DNA of 27,820 bases, taken from NCBI GenBank assembly GCA_002402325.1, contig DHFQ01000006.1:1-27820 (forward strand), in the 5' to 3' direction. Source of the DNA: Candidatus Aminicenantes bacterium UBA4820. Lineage in GTDB: Bacteria > Acidobacteriota > UBA4820. Positions within the stretch are counted from its first letter, which is position 1. Each line of letters opens with the position of its first letter. Made by a program: the position numbers and the translations under genes. Below the pieces are notes generated by a model. It had not been told where the DNA came from and did not search any database. It saw nothing but the letters and a program-made list of their open reading frames with translations. Of this stretch, positions 1 through 7,762 are shown piece after piece.

Positions 1-69
1 TGCGTAGCATTTACCTGCGTCAAATAAAGATATAAACCAATGTCGGATTTTGGGTAAAAAAATTATCAT

Positions 70-98
70 TTGAAATTTTTTATTTAATTTGATATATT
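70..98 (+). promoter_or_regulatory. sigma70-type promoter for the TPR gene
   Basis: TTGAAA at 70-75 and TATATT at 93-98 are separated by 17 bp. A transcript starting near 105 would reach a GGGGG-rich ribosome binding site at about 116-122, just before the ATG at 126. The region is very AT-rich, so chance matches are possible, but both the spacing and the position fit. I see nothing else in bases 1-69. Confidence 0.5.
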
Positions 99-125
99 TT
101 CCCTTGAGTTTGTAAAGGGGGATAA

Positions 126-605
126 ATGGTTGATAAGACAGATTTGACTATAGTTTATGTTTCACCGGCACTTACCAAAGGAATGGATTTAATCGACAGA
201 GGAGAATTGCAAAGGGCATTTTACTATTTCCAGAATATGACAGATCAAGAACCGAGCAATGCCATCGCAAAATCCTTTCTTGGGTACCTTACCGCAGTTT
301 TTCAGAAAAGGACCTATCAAGGACTTGAATTATGCCTTCAAGCGATCAAGATGGAGGATGAAGAACCACTTCTTTATTTAAACCTTGCAAGGGTTTATCT
401 CCTTATGAACGATAGATACCACGCTGTTCAAGCTATCCAACAGGGCTTAAAATACAGGCATTCTCCTTTCAGAACGAATCTTATCAATTTCTATAAAATG
501 ATTGGAATAAGGAGAAAACCGCCAATAACCTTTCTGCATAGAGACAATCCACTAAATGTTATACTTGGAAAGGTTTTCAGGAAAAATAAAAGAATCAGGT
601 CTTGA
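126..605 (+). CDS. small TPR-repeat protein
   Basis: This 159-residue protein has no signal peptide. Its middle is built of helical pairs typical of tetratricopeptide repeats: residues about 15-50 (ending in A-x2-FLGYL) and about 80-110, where LYLNLARVYLLMNDRYHAVQ has the usual TPR spacing of small and aromatic residues. The tail is basic (RKNKRIRS). TPR proteins act as protein-interaction scaffolds; no partner can be named here. The start is supported by AAAGGGGG about 4 bases upstream and by the promoter at 70-98. Its 3' end overlaps the 3' end of the convergent lptF-lptG gene by 11 bp. It is transcribed alone in this window. The TPR call is fairly safe; the function is unknown. Confidence 0.8.
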   Translation: MVDKTDLTIVYVSPALTKGMDLIDRGELQRAFYYFQNMTDQEPSNAIAKSFLGYLTAVFQKRTYQGLELCLQAIKMEDEEPLLYLNLARVYLLMNDRYHAVQAIQQGLKYRHSPFRTNLINFYKMIGIRRKPPITFLHRDNPLNVILGKVFRKNKRIRS

Positions 606-2868
606 TTTTAAGAAGAGCCATCAAACCTAAAACTGAAAATATCAGGGGCGAAAAAAGGGATGAAAGCATAGGGTCAAGCCATCCCATCTGGCCTATTGAT
701 TTCATTATTGCTGAAAAAACAGTGTAGAAAAACGAGAGTCCTAAGGCAATTGAAATCCCGTATAAAGATCCTCTCCTTCCACCAAGGAAGGCAAATGGAA
801 GCCCTAAAAGAACAAGGACTATTCCCCCTAATGGGTCTGCTATCTTTTTGTAATATTCTACCTGCATTCTGATTGTTTTGATTCCTTTATTTTGAAGGTT
901 TTTTATTAGTTTATTCATCTTTCTCATTGGAAGAGTTTGGGCATCAATATTCTCTGGAAGCACCAGAAAATCTTTAGAGTGGGGTATTTTGATTTTACCG
1001 CTTTCAATATATTCAAACTGATTCTTACTATTTTCTCTGAACCACCAACCTTTTTTAAACTCTACTGTTTTATCCTCAATGTAAGATGCCCTTTTTGCTC
1101 TGAATCTATCTTTAAGATTCATATCCTTATCAAGAAAATAAATTGAAAGCCCTTCAAAATGTTGATCTTTTCTTAAATATAAGTTATAGTGGTATAAAAC
1201 ATTATCATCTTTGCTAAAGACCCATACATCTTGATCGGTTGAAAGGTACCGGGAATAGTAATTTTTCAAAGAGTCCTTAAGTTTCAAAGATTTTTTTGTT
1301 GCTTTCGGTATTATTGTTTCAGAAAGAGCAAATATTGTGAATGATGCAATCACCGCAATGATAAGAAAAGTTATGCTGACCCTTAGAAGGGAAATTCCAG
1401 ATGCTTTAATGGCTGTCAATTCACTTCTTCTTTCTAACACCGCTGCTGTTATTAATACTCCTATCAAAAGTGCAAATGGAGTCAATCCGGGCAGAAGGGA
1501 AAACGATTTAAAAAAAAGATATTTAAGTAATGTTGTAACCTTTTTGAGGTTTGAAAGATAGCCAATGAAACCCCTCGTTTCTATTATAAAATCAAGCAGA
1601 ATGAGGGAACAAAGTGTAATAAAAATAAATCTTACATTGTATTTTGTTATATAAATATCAAGAATTTTTCTTCTGAAAAGAGATGAGCCTTTTTCCTGTG
1701 CTGCGATATTTTTCTCGCTGTTTGAAAACTTCATTAACAACGGGAGATGAAAGATTCTTTCTTTAATTTTCCATATTTTTTCTCCTCCCCTGATGTTAAG
1801 GGGAATGGAGAGTAAAAGAAAAGTAACCGTAGGGCCAAATGCTCCCCAAAATGGACCCATTTTCCCCTTTAAGGATAAATTCCCAAGGCTACTCTGGACA
1901 ATCCAATAAAAAAGAATAAGAAGTATTGAAATGCTAAAACTTGCGTTTTTTCCTCCTCCAAAGCTTGCTATACCTAAAGGAAAGGCGATAAGGATAAATA
2001 TAATAACGACTATTGAATTGGCAATCCTCCTGAAAAATTCATACTCAAAGGTGTAGAAATCATCTCCTCTGTTTTTTCCAAAAGCCAACTGAAATAAAAG
2101 AGGTGTCGAAATTGAAGTCAGATCGGGTTTGTTTTTCTGAGCGGTTTGTTTTTGCTGTTCTATCCTTAAAATCTGTTCATTAAAGGATGATACCTCAACA
2201 TCTCCAGGTGTTTTATTTTTAAAGGTATAACTTTTACCATCTTTTATAATGAAACTTATTTTTTCATCTCCTTCATTTATAGGCTTTGCCGTCTTTGCAA
2301 GAGTCAATATCTCTAAACCTTCTTTAGGATTTTGATAAACAAGAAGATTCTTGTAGACCTGATTTTTGTCATCGTAGTCATCAACAAAAAGAAGGATATT
2401 TTCAATTTTGTCAAAAAATTCCTTTGGCTTAAGTGATCTGATTACAACCTTATTTGTAATTGTTGAACTAACCATTTTATCCTGAAAATCAGAGCAGTGG
2501 GGGACAAGGTAAAAATTGAAAATGGCAAGGACAATCGAAAGAAAAAAAGATGATGTTAAAAGAGGAATTAAAAGGCTTGATGTGTTGACTCCCGATGCTT
2601 TCATTGCAGTTATTTCTCTATCGGAACTTAATCTTGAAACCGCTATCAAAACTCCACTTAATGTCGCAATCGGAACCGTGTAACTTAAGAGGACAGGTAA
2701 GGCAGCAATAAAAAACAGAGAACCTTTATAAAGAGAAAACCCCTGCTCAACTATAAGTTCTGCAAGTTGAAATAAGAGATTTATTATAAGTATAAAAGAG
2801 AAAACCGCTAAGGAGAGAATCGCAGGGGGATAGCTCTCTTTAAGAATGTATTTGTAGAGAATCTTCAA
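595..2868 (-). CDS. lptFG: fused LptF-LptG lipopolysaccharide ABC transporter permease
   Basis: This 757-residue protein contains two complete YjgP/YjgQ permeases in one chain. Each half has three N-terminal membrane segments, a periplasmic beta-rich region and three C-terminal segments: about residues 1-375 and 405-757, joined by a basic cytoplasmic linker. Each half has its own coupling-helix motif, REITAMKASGV near 84-94 and SELTAIKASGI near 482-492, the part that contacts the ATPase LptB. In most bacteria LptF and LptG are separate proteins of about 350-370 residues. Together with LptB they extract LPS from the inner membrane and pass it to LptC/A. The start is TTG (2866-2868) with GGGGGAT 7 bases upstream. 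A seven-codon reading frame starting at 2888 stops inside this start (TTGA overlap) and may couple translation. It lies 31 bp after GAPDH in the same direction. No lptB, lptC or lptA is in the window. Confidence 0.9.
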   Translation of the reverse strand: MKILYKYILKESYPPAILSLAVFSFILIINLLFQLAELIVEQGFSLYKGSLFFIAALPVLLSYTVPIATLSGVLIAVSRLSSDREITAMKASGVNTSSLLIPLLTSSFFLSIVLAIFNFYLVPHCSDFQDKMVSSTITNKVVIRSLKPKEFFDKIENILLFVDDYDDKNQVYKNLLVYQNPKEGLEILTLAKTAKPINEGDEKISFIIKDGKSYTFKNKTPGDVEVSSFNEQILRIEQQKQTAQKNKPDLTSISTPLLFQLAFGKNRGDDFYTFEYEFFRRIANSIVVIIFILIAFPLGIASFGGGKNASFSISILLILFYWIVQSSLGNLSLKGKMGPFWGAFGPTVTFLLLSIPLNIRGGEKIWKIKERIFHLPLLMKFSNSEKNIAAQEKGSSLFRRKILDIYITKYNVRFIFITLCSLILLDFIIETRGFIGYLSNLKKVTTLLKYLFFKSFSLLPGLTPFALLIGVLITAAVLERRSELTAIKASGISLLRVSITFLIIAVIASFTIFALSETIIPKATKKSLKLKDSLKNYYSRYLSTDQDVWVFSKDDNVLYHYNLYLRKDQHFEGLSIYFLDKDMNLKDRFRAKRASYIEDKTVEFKKGWWFRENSKNQFEYIESGKIKIPHSKDFLVLPENIDAQTLPMRKMNKLIKNLQNKGIKTIRMQVEYYKKIADPLGGIVLVLLGLPFAFLGGRRGSLYGISIALGLSFFYTVFSAIMKSIGQMGWLDPMLSSLFSPLIFSVLGLMALLKIKT

Positions 2869-2899
2869 TCACTATCCCCCGAAGCCATTGAAAATCCTT

Positions 2900-3895
2900 T
2901 TAAATGAAAAGTTTCGCCACATCAACACATCTTGTAGCGTATCCCCACTCATTGTCATACCAGGCAAAAACCTTACCAACATTTTCAGAAATGGTCATAG
3001 TTGATAGACCATCAACGATTGCTGAATGTGGGTCTTTAAGAAAGTCAACAGAGACGAGTGGAAGCTCGGTTATATCAAGTATTCCTTTCAATTCACCCTC
3101 TTTTGCCTTGTAAAATGCCTCATTCAAAGAGTCTTTTGTAATAGGTTTCTTTGTGGTAAAGGTAAGGTCAACTAAAGAGACTGTAATGGTGGGAACTCTT
3201 ACAGAAATACCGTCCAATTTACCCTTTAATTCAGGCATCACCTCTCCTATTGCTTTTGCTGCTCCTGTTGTAGTTGGAATCATTGATGCCATTGCAGCCC
3301 TTGCCCTTCTTAAGTCTGAATGGGGAAGGTCAAGAAGTTTTTGGTCGTTTGTTACCGCGTGAACAGTTGTCAAAAGCCCTGAAACAAGTTCAAAGTTTTC
3401 GTGAATGACTTTTACGACTGGCGCAAGGCAGTTGGTTGTGCAAGAGGCATTTGATATTACTTTATGGTTGTTTATATCAAGTTTCTTGTGATTAACTCCA
3501 TAGACAACCATAATGTCGACGCCTTTTGCTGGGGCGGTTATCATAGTCCATTTAGCCCCGTTTTCATTGTGAATCCTTATTTTGTCTCCCTTTGCGTATT
3601 TTCCCGTTGACTCAAAAACAAATTGAACACCTAAATCTTTCCAGAGATTTCCTTCAATTGAAGATTTTGCGAGAACTTTGATCTCCTTACCCATAACTTC
3701 AATTGAATCTTCTAAAACATTTACGGCTGATTCAAATCTCCCATAAGCCGAATCAAAGGCAAGAAGATGAGCGAGAGTCTTTGCATCAGTAATATCGTTG
3801 ATCGCCACGACTTCAAAAGATGAATCTTTAATGATTTGTCTGAAAATGTGTCTTCCAATTCTTCCGAAACCATTTATTGCAACTTTTAGTGTCAT
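2900..3895 (-). CDS. gap: glyceraldehyde-3-phosphate dehydrogenase, type I
   Basis: The cytoplasmic enzyme (331 residues, the family's usual length) oxidises glyceraldehyde-3-phosphate to 1,3-bisphosphoglycerate with reduction of NAD. The Rossmann motif INGFGRIGR is at 7-15. The catalytic cysteine is C152 in SNASCTTNCLAP, followed by the substrate-loop signature (HSDLRRARAAMASMIPTTTG) and the C-terminal YDNEWGY motif. The dinucleotide-binding acidic stretch (AINDITD, 31-37) suggests NAD preference. The ATG start has AAGGAGG 6 bases upstream. It sits 11 bp after the cupin gene and 31 bp before lptF-lptG, so it is likely co-transcribed with a sugar-metabolism block; no pgk or tpi is adjacent, which is less common than the gap-pgk-tpi order. 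Confidence 0.97.
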   Translation of the reverse strand: MTLKVAINGFGRIGRHIFRQIIKDSSFEVVAINDITDAKTLAHLLAFDSAYGRFESAVNVLEDSIEVMGKEIKVLAKSSIEGNLWKDLGVQFVFESTGKYAKGDKIRIHNENGAKWTMITAPAKGVDIMVVYGVNHKKLDINNHKVISNASCTTNCLAPVVKVIHENFELVSGLLTTVHAVTNDQKLLDLPHSDLRRARAAMASMIPTTTGAAKAIGEVMPELKGKLDGISVRVPTITVSLVDLTFTTKKPITKDSLNEAFYKAKEGELKGILDITELPLVSVDFLKDPHSAIVDGLSTMTISENVGKVFAWYDNEWGYATRCVDVAKLFI

Positions 3896-3906
3896 TTTGA
3901 ACCTCC

Positions 3907-4278
3907 TTATCTTTTATAAATATCTTCTACTCTTACAATATCATCTTCTTCAGATGAGCCAATCCACAATTCAAAAAATCTTGCAGGCTCTTTTCCAATG
4001 CCTTTTGCCCTGTGAAGTGTTTTTCTTGGAATAAAGAACTCATCACCCTTTTTTGCAACTATTTTGTCTTCTCCAATTGTTATTTCAAGACCATCATCAA
4101 GGACAACCCAGAATTCATCCCTGTTGTTGTGGTATTGGAGTGAAAGTAGTCCACCCGGATTGACAGTTATTATTTTGATACTGCTTATTCCCTCATGTGG
4201 AAATCTTCTGAAACTTCCCCACGGTCTATGGTCCTCTACAATGCGCTTTTTCAACTCCTCAAAAGTTTTGTATTCCAT
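3907..4278 (-). CDS. stand-alone type II phosphomannose isomerase-like cupin
   Basis: This 123-residue single-domain cupin matches the C-terminal domain of type II mannose-6-phosphate isomerases. RPWGSF lies at the N terminus, then LSLQYHNNRDEFWVV with the first metal-binding histidine and glutamate, then FFIPRKTLHRAKG with the last histidine, and the closing signature EEDDIVRVEDIYKR. In bifunctional enzymes this domain follows a mannose-1-phosphate guanylyltransferase domain; here it stands alone. The expected reaction is fructose-6-P to mannose-6-P, linking glycolysis to mannose donors. The start has AAGGAGG about 5 bases upstream. It lies 9 bp after the GT4-glycosidase fusion and 11 bp before GAPDH, which supports a sugar-pathway role. 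The activity is inferred from family only; a regulatory or epimerase cupin is possible. Confidence 0.82.
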   Translation of the reverse strand: MEYKTFEELKKRIVEDHRPWGSFRRFPHEGISSIKIITVNPGGLLSLQYHNNRDEFWVVLDDGLEITIGEDKIVAKKGDEFFIPRKTLHRAKGIGKEPARFFELWIGSSEEDDIVRVEDIYKR

Positions 4279-4287
4279 AGTTCCTCC

Positions 4288-6525
4288 TTACAATCCTTCT
4301 TCATTCATCCTTAAAATTGCCCCAAGCCAGGAAAGGGTTGATTCAGCACCTTGATTTAAACTCACACCGCTTGCTGTCAAACCATCACAGCATCCTTTTG
4401 TTGAGAAATCATAAAGTGGAACATTAAGGTCATTTGCACCTAAAAACCAGCTGAAGCATCTTTTCATCTCATCAAGCCACTCCTTTTCCTTTGTCGTCTT
4501 GTAAGCCTCGTGGCAGGCTGAAAGAAGGGCAGCGACTTCAAGAGGTTGCTGATCAAATTGAGATTTTATACCTCCTTTTTTGTACCATTCATCATTTCCT
4601 ATTATGGAAAGATTACCTGTAACGGGATTTGTTTGAATTTTTAGTAGCCATCTTAATGAATCAAGTCCCAATTTTACTTTTTCACCTTTGTCAGTTACTA
4701 AACCTGCAACGATCAAAGCCTTGCAAAGCCTTGCATTATCGTAAGTAAGGGTGTTCTCACACCAGAGCCAATCCTCAGTTGCATTTTTTTCAAAGGATTC
4801 TATGAGTTTTAAGGAGATTCTATCTCGCAATTCTCTTACTTCCCGTGCTCCCCCGAATTTCTTTAAATATCTATCTGTTGCCATTATGACCCACGCCCAC
4901 GCACGAGGGGAGATGAAAGAGCTCAGAGATTCAAGTGCACTATCAAAAAGTTCTTTTGCAAGGCATGCCATTGAAGGGTTGGGAGCAAGAACAAGAGTAT
5001 CCGCAAGTGCTGCAAGCACCCTTCCCTGACAATCTTCCGAACCTATCTCGTCAAGCCATTTTCTATCGTAACTAAATCCATTCCTGAACCGTTTTTTCTG
5101 AGGGTTGAAACTGCTCTGGATGAATGAGAGATAGGTGTAAGCAAGGGGCAAAACACTTTCATCTTTGTATTGGCCATAATATCTCATAATGAACCTTAAA
5201 GCCCTTGCGTTGTCATCTGTGGTGTAGCCGTGTTCTCTCCACGGTGCTGAGTAAATGCAATGCTGGTAAATCCCTGTATCATCAGTCATCCTCAAGAGGT
5301 GTTCAAGATTGAGCTCTGGCACAATTAAAGCAGTCGCAGGCTTTTTTGAACTTCGCACCGGTGCTCCCCTTTCAACCGCCATCTGGAAAGTGTTGGCATA
5401 TTGATGGGCAATTTCTCTCCACACCATCTTTCTGCCAAACTGATAGGCTTTTTTCCTGACTTGGGTGTATTCTACTTCAGATGACAAAAATCTCTCAAGT
5501 TTTTCTGCCATATCTTTTGGATTATTAAATTCTGCAAGAAGCCCTCTCCCATCGCCAAGCAACTCCTCAGCGTACCAGTAAGGTGTAGAAACGATCGCTT
5601 TTCCACAACCTAAAGCAAACGATAAAGTTCCAGAGGAAATTTGTTCCTTATGAGGATATGGTGTGATGTAGTAGTCAGCCATTAAAAGAAATTCAATAAG
5701 TTGCTCATCGCTTACAAATCTATCAAAGAAATAGACCCTATCTTTGATTCCCTGGTCTTCAGCCCTTTTCTGAAGGCTCAATCTGTAAGACTCTCCCGTT
5801 TGTCTTTTAACTTCAGGGTGTGTCGCTCCTAAAATGACATAAATGAGTTGAGGATATTTATCCTTCAAAAGGGCGACTGCATCAATTGCATTTTCAATTC
5901 CCTTCCCTGGACTTATTAAACCGAAGGTTAGTAAAACTTTTTTCCCTTCAAAATTAAATTGGTCTTTATAAAAATTTGGATCCATAAATGGAACATCTGG
6001 AACTCCATGGTAAATGTGAACTATTTTGCTTTCATCCACGCCATAGATTTCTTTTAGCATCTTTTTTGCTTTTTCTGCAATCACTATTACATAGTTAGAG
6101 TATTCTGCAACTTTTGTTAAAACCTCTTTTTGTCCGGGAGTAGGGGTCTGTAGAATCGTATGGAAAGTTGTTACTGTTGGTTTTCTTAAATTGTCAAGAA
6201 GATCCAGAATGTATCTTCCATCGTCTCCACCAAAAATACCAAATTCATGCTGGATACAAACAACATCTACAGGTGAAATATTCAAAAAATCTGCGGCTTC
6301 GATGTAATCTCTCTTTTGAACCTGTCTTATAATGAACTCAACCTCATTCTTGTACCTTAGACTCTGGGCAGGATTATGAAGAGCCACTATTTTGACTTTT
6401 GGATTTTGCTCAAGTGGCATACCTGAAATTGTGGAAACACTTGAAGCAATATAATTTGTGAAAGTGGCAATTCCGCACATTCTCGGCAATGCAGTCGAAA
6501 TAAAGGCTGCTGATGGACACTTCAT
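4288..6525 (-). CDS. GT4 glycosyltransferase fused to an (alpha/alpha)6 glycosidase-like domain
   Basis: This is 745 residues from the chosen ATG at 6525; the frame stays open to a TTG at 6546, but AAGGAGG lies just upstream of the ATG and within that extension. Residues 1 to about 385 are a GT-B, family-4 glycosyltransferase: an N-terminal PRMCGIATFT donor/acceptor loop, QHEFGIFGG near 92-100, and a nucleotide-sugar region near 290-325 (HKEQISSGTLS, then GKAIVSTPYW). E294 is the first glutamate of the usual E-x7-E pair, but the second position is not glutamate (S302 nearby), a known variant pattern. Residues about 400-745 form a second, helical domain with HGYTTDDNARAL, EDCQGR and LTYDNARL motifs, resembling six-hairpin glycosidase folds. 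A polypeptide able both to make and to trim or phosphorolyse a glycan is inferred. Product and substrate are unknown. Confidence 0.8.
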   Translation of the reverse strand: MKCPSAAFISTALPRMCGIATFTNYIASSVSTISGMPLEQNPKVKIVALHNPAQSLRYKNEVEFIIRQVQKRDYIEAADFLNISPVDVVCIQHEFGIFGGDDGRYILDLLDNLRKPTVTTFHTILQTPTPGQKEVLTKVAEYSNYVIVIAEKAKKMLKEIYGVDESKIVHIYHGVPDVPFMDPNFYKDQFNFEGKKVLLTFGLISPGKGIENAIDAVALLKDKYPQLIYVILGATHPEVKRQTGESYRLSLQKRAEDQGIKDRVYFFDRFVSDEQLIEFLLMADYYITPYPHKEQISSGTLSFALGCGKAIVSTPYWYAEELLGDGRGLLAEFNNPKDMAEKLERFLSSEVEYTQVRKKAYQFGRKMVWREIAHQYANTFQMAVERGAPVRSSKKPATALIVPELNLEHLLRMTDDTGIYQHCIYSAPWREHGYTTDDNARALRFIMRYYGQYKDESVLPLAYTYLSFIQSSFNPQKKRFRNGFSYDRKWLDEIGSEDCQGRVLAALADTLVLAPNPSMACLAKELFDSALESLSSFISPRAWAWVIMATDRYLKKFGGAREVRELRDRISLKLIESFEKNATEDWLWCENTLTYDNARLCKALIVAGLVTDKGEKVKLGLDSLRWLLKIQTNPVTGNLSIIGNDEWYKKGGIKSQFDQQPLEVAALLSACHEAYKTTKEKEWLDEMKRCFSWFLGANDLNVPLYDFSTKGCCDGLTASGVSLNQGAESTLSWLGAILRMNEEGL

Positions 6526-6530
6526 TCTAA

Positions 6531-6591
6531 CCTCCTTGAGACGCAAATATGCTATGATTTGACTAAATCATTAAGCGTCTCTTTTTTAAGG
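6531..6591 (-). promoter_or_regulatory. leader hairpin that can mask the SD of the GT4 fusion gene
   Basis: Read on the plus strand, GAGACGC (6538-6544) pairs with GCGTCTC (6575-6581), and inside it ATGATTT (6554-6560) pairs with AAATCAT (6565-6571) around a GACT loop. CCTT (6534-6537) also pairs with AAGG (6588-6591) across a six-base T bulge (6582-6587). On the minus-strand transcript, the bases paired by that last segment are the AAGG of the AAGGAGG ribosome binding site (6531-6537). The structure lies in the only sizeable gap (82 bp) of this gene train. It could control translation, or the inner 18-bp palindrome could be a protein operator. Confidence 0.55.
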
Positions 6592-6607
6592 TTATCACAA
6601 AAAAAAA

Positions 6608-7762
6608 CTAAAAGCAAAATGAAAATTGCTTTTCAAAACATTTAACTGCATAGATAAACATTGATGCAGACCAACTTTGATGGGAGGCGCCAGAGGGAGT
6701 TAAATTCCTTGCTTTAAACCATTCAGAAAATCCCCAATCAAATTCCTTGTTTCTTGAAATTTTATTTAACTTTGCTAAATCACATAATCTTTTTTCTGCA
6801 AGTTCCCTCTTTCCTGTTTTGACGATTGCTGACACATAAAGTCCACAAGCAAAGGGCCAAACTCCGCCGTTGTGATATGTCCCTGGCTGATTATATTCCT
6901 CATACCTTTCAATCCAATCAGGATCGTTTTTTTTGATGTAGGGAAATAAAACCGGAGGCAAATTCCCTTTAAGTTCCCTTTTCTTTTTTAAGTGTTTGCA
7001 TTCATCTTCAACCCAATCAATGATTTTTTTTGCCCTCGTTTTTGGACAAAGCCCCGAGATTATTGCAAGTGAATTTCCCACAAGGTCAAACCTTTCCGAA
7101 GCCATAACCTTAAAAGCCCATTCAGCATAATAAGGCTTATGCCTTATCTTCAAACCCTCGTGAATGTGGCGGTGTTTCACACCTCCCTTTATTTCAAATC
7201 TGTGAACCAGAGATTTGAGTTTCTTTGCTTCCTTGTATTTTCGATACCTCTTGAGAACATCATAATAGATTGAATTGACATAAATTCCATAACCCAATAC
7301 CCACTCCTCATCTCTCCAATCTGTAGTTGGTAGTTGCCCAATCATAACTGAATCATCCGGACTTTGATAGGAGAGCCACCTTAACGCCTTTATTTCAGCG
7401 TCTTTAAGAAATTTTGGTCTTTTTGTTTTTTTTCTATATTCATTCAAAGCAAGGAGAAAAAGAGCGGTTGTATCAGATGAACCAAGGTCTTCCGGATCAC
7501 AAACAAGGGAAGGAATTAACCCCTTTTCACTTTGATTCTTTGCAAGTATTATTAAAGTTTTCTCAAGACCTCTTAGAAGCTCATCATTATCAATTGAGCA
7601 AATTCCCAGAGATGAAATCATCAAATCTCTCGTGTATGGTTCCGGGTAGCCGTCACCTGCAGTTCTTGGTAATCCCTGATAAGGACCCTTTGAATTTTGA
7701 AGCAAAACCTCTTCCGCCCTTTCTAAACAGAGACGGATTAAATTTTTTTCCTCTTCATTCAT
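6608..7762 (-). CDS. (alpha/alpha)6-barrel glycoside hydrolase, GH100/debranching-enzyme-like
   Basis: The 384-residue protein has no signal peptide, so it should act in the cytoplasm. Motifs resemble those of six-hairpin glycosidases (neutral invertase GH100, amylo-1,6-glucosidase, trehalase-like): YPEPYTRDLMIS near 39-50 with a candidate catalytic D46, TTDWRDEEW near 146-154 at the place of the debranching-enzyme TWMDA motif, QPGTYHNGGVWPFACG near 292-307, and a C-terminal TPSGASHQSWSASMFIYA. It is shorter than plant neutral invertases. Its start overlaps the stop of the GT4 gene by 8 bp, so translation is probably coupled. The tie to two glycosyltransferases suggests it processes or turns over the same glycan. 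The substrate (sucrose, oligoglucoside or glycosylglycerate) cannot be told from sequence. Confidence 0.72.
   Translation of the reverse strand: MNEEEKNLIRLCLERAEEVLLQNSKGPYQGLPRTAGDGYPEPYTRDLMISSLGICSIDNDELLRGLEKTLIILAKNQSEKGLIPSLVCDPEDLGSSDTTALFLLALNEYRKKTKRPKFLKDAEIKALRWLSYQSPDDSVMIGQLPTTDWRDEEWVLGYGIYVNSIYYDVLKRYRKYKEAKKLKSLVHRFEIKGGVKHRHIHEGLKIRHKPYYAEWAFKVMASERFDLVGNSLAIISGLCPKTRAKKIIDWVEDECKHLKKKRELKGNLPPVLFPYIKKNDPDWIERYEEYNQPGTYHNGGVWPFACGLYVSAIVKTGKRELAEKRLCDLAKLNKISRNKEFDWGFSEWFKARNLTPSGASHQSWSASMFIYAVKCFEKQFSFCF

Noticed and set aside
2865..2888. Seven-codon frame (MASGDSD) just before lptF-lptG
   Set aside because: Too short to call a gene; noted only as a possible coupling peptide at the TTG start.
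6538..6587. Stem followed by TTTTTT on the plus strand, looking like an intrinsic terminator
   Set aside because: There is no plus-strand gene nearby to terminate; all neighbours run on the minus strand, where the structure lies in a leader.
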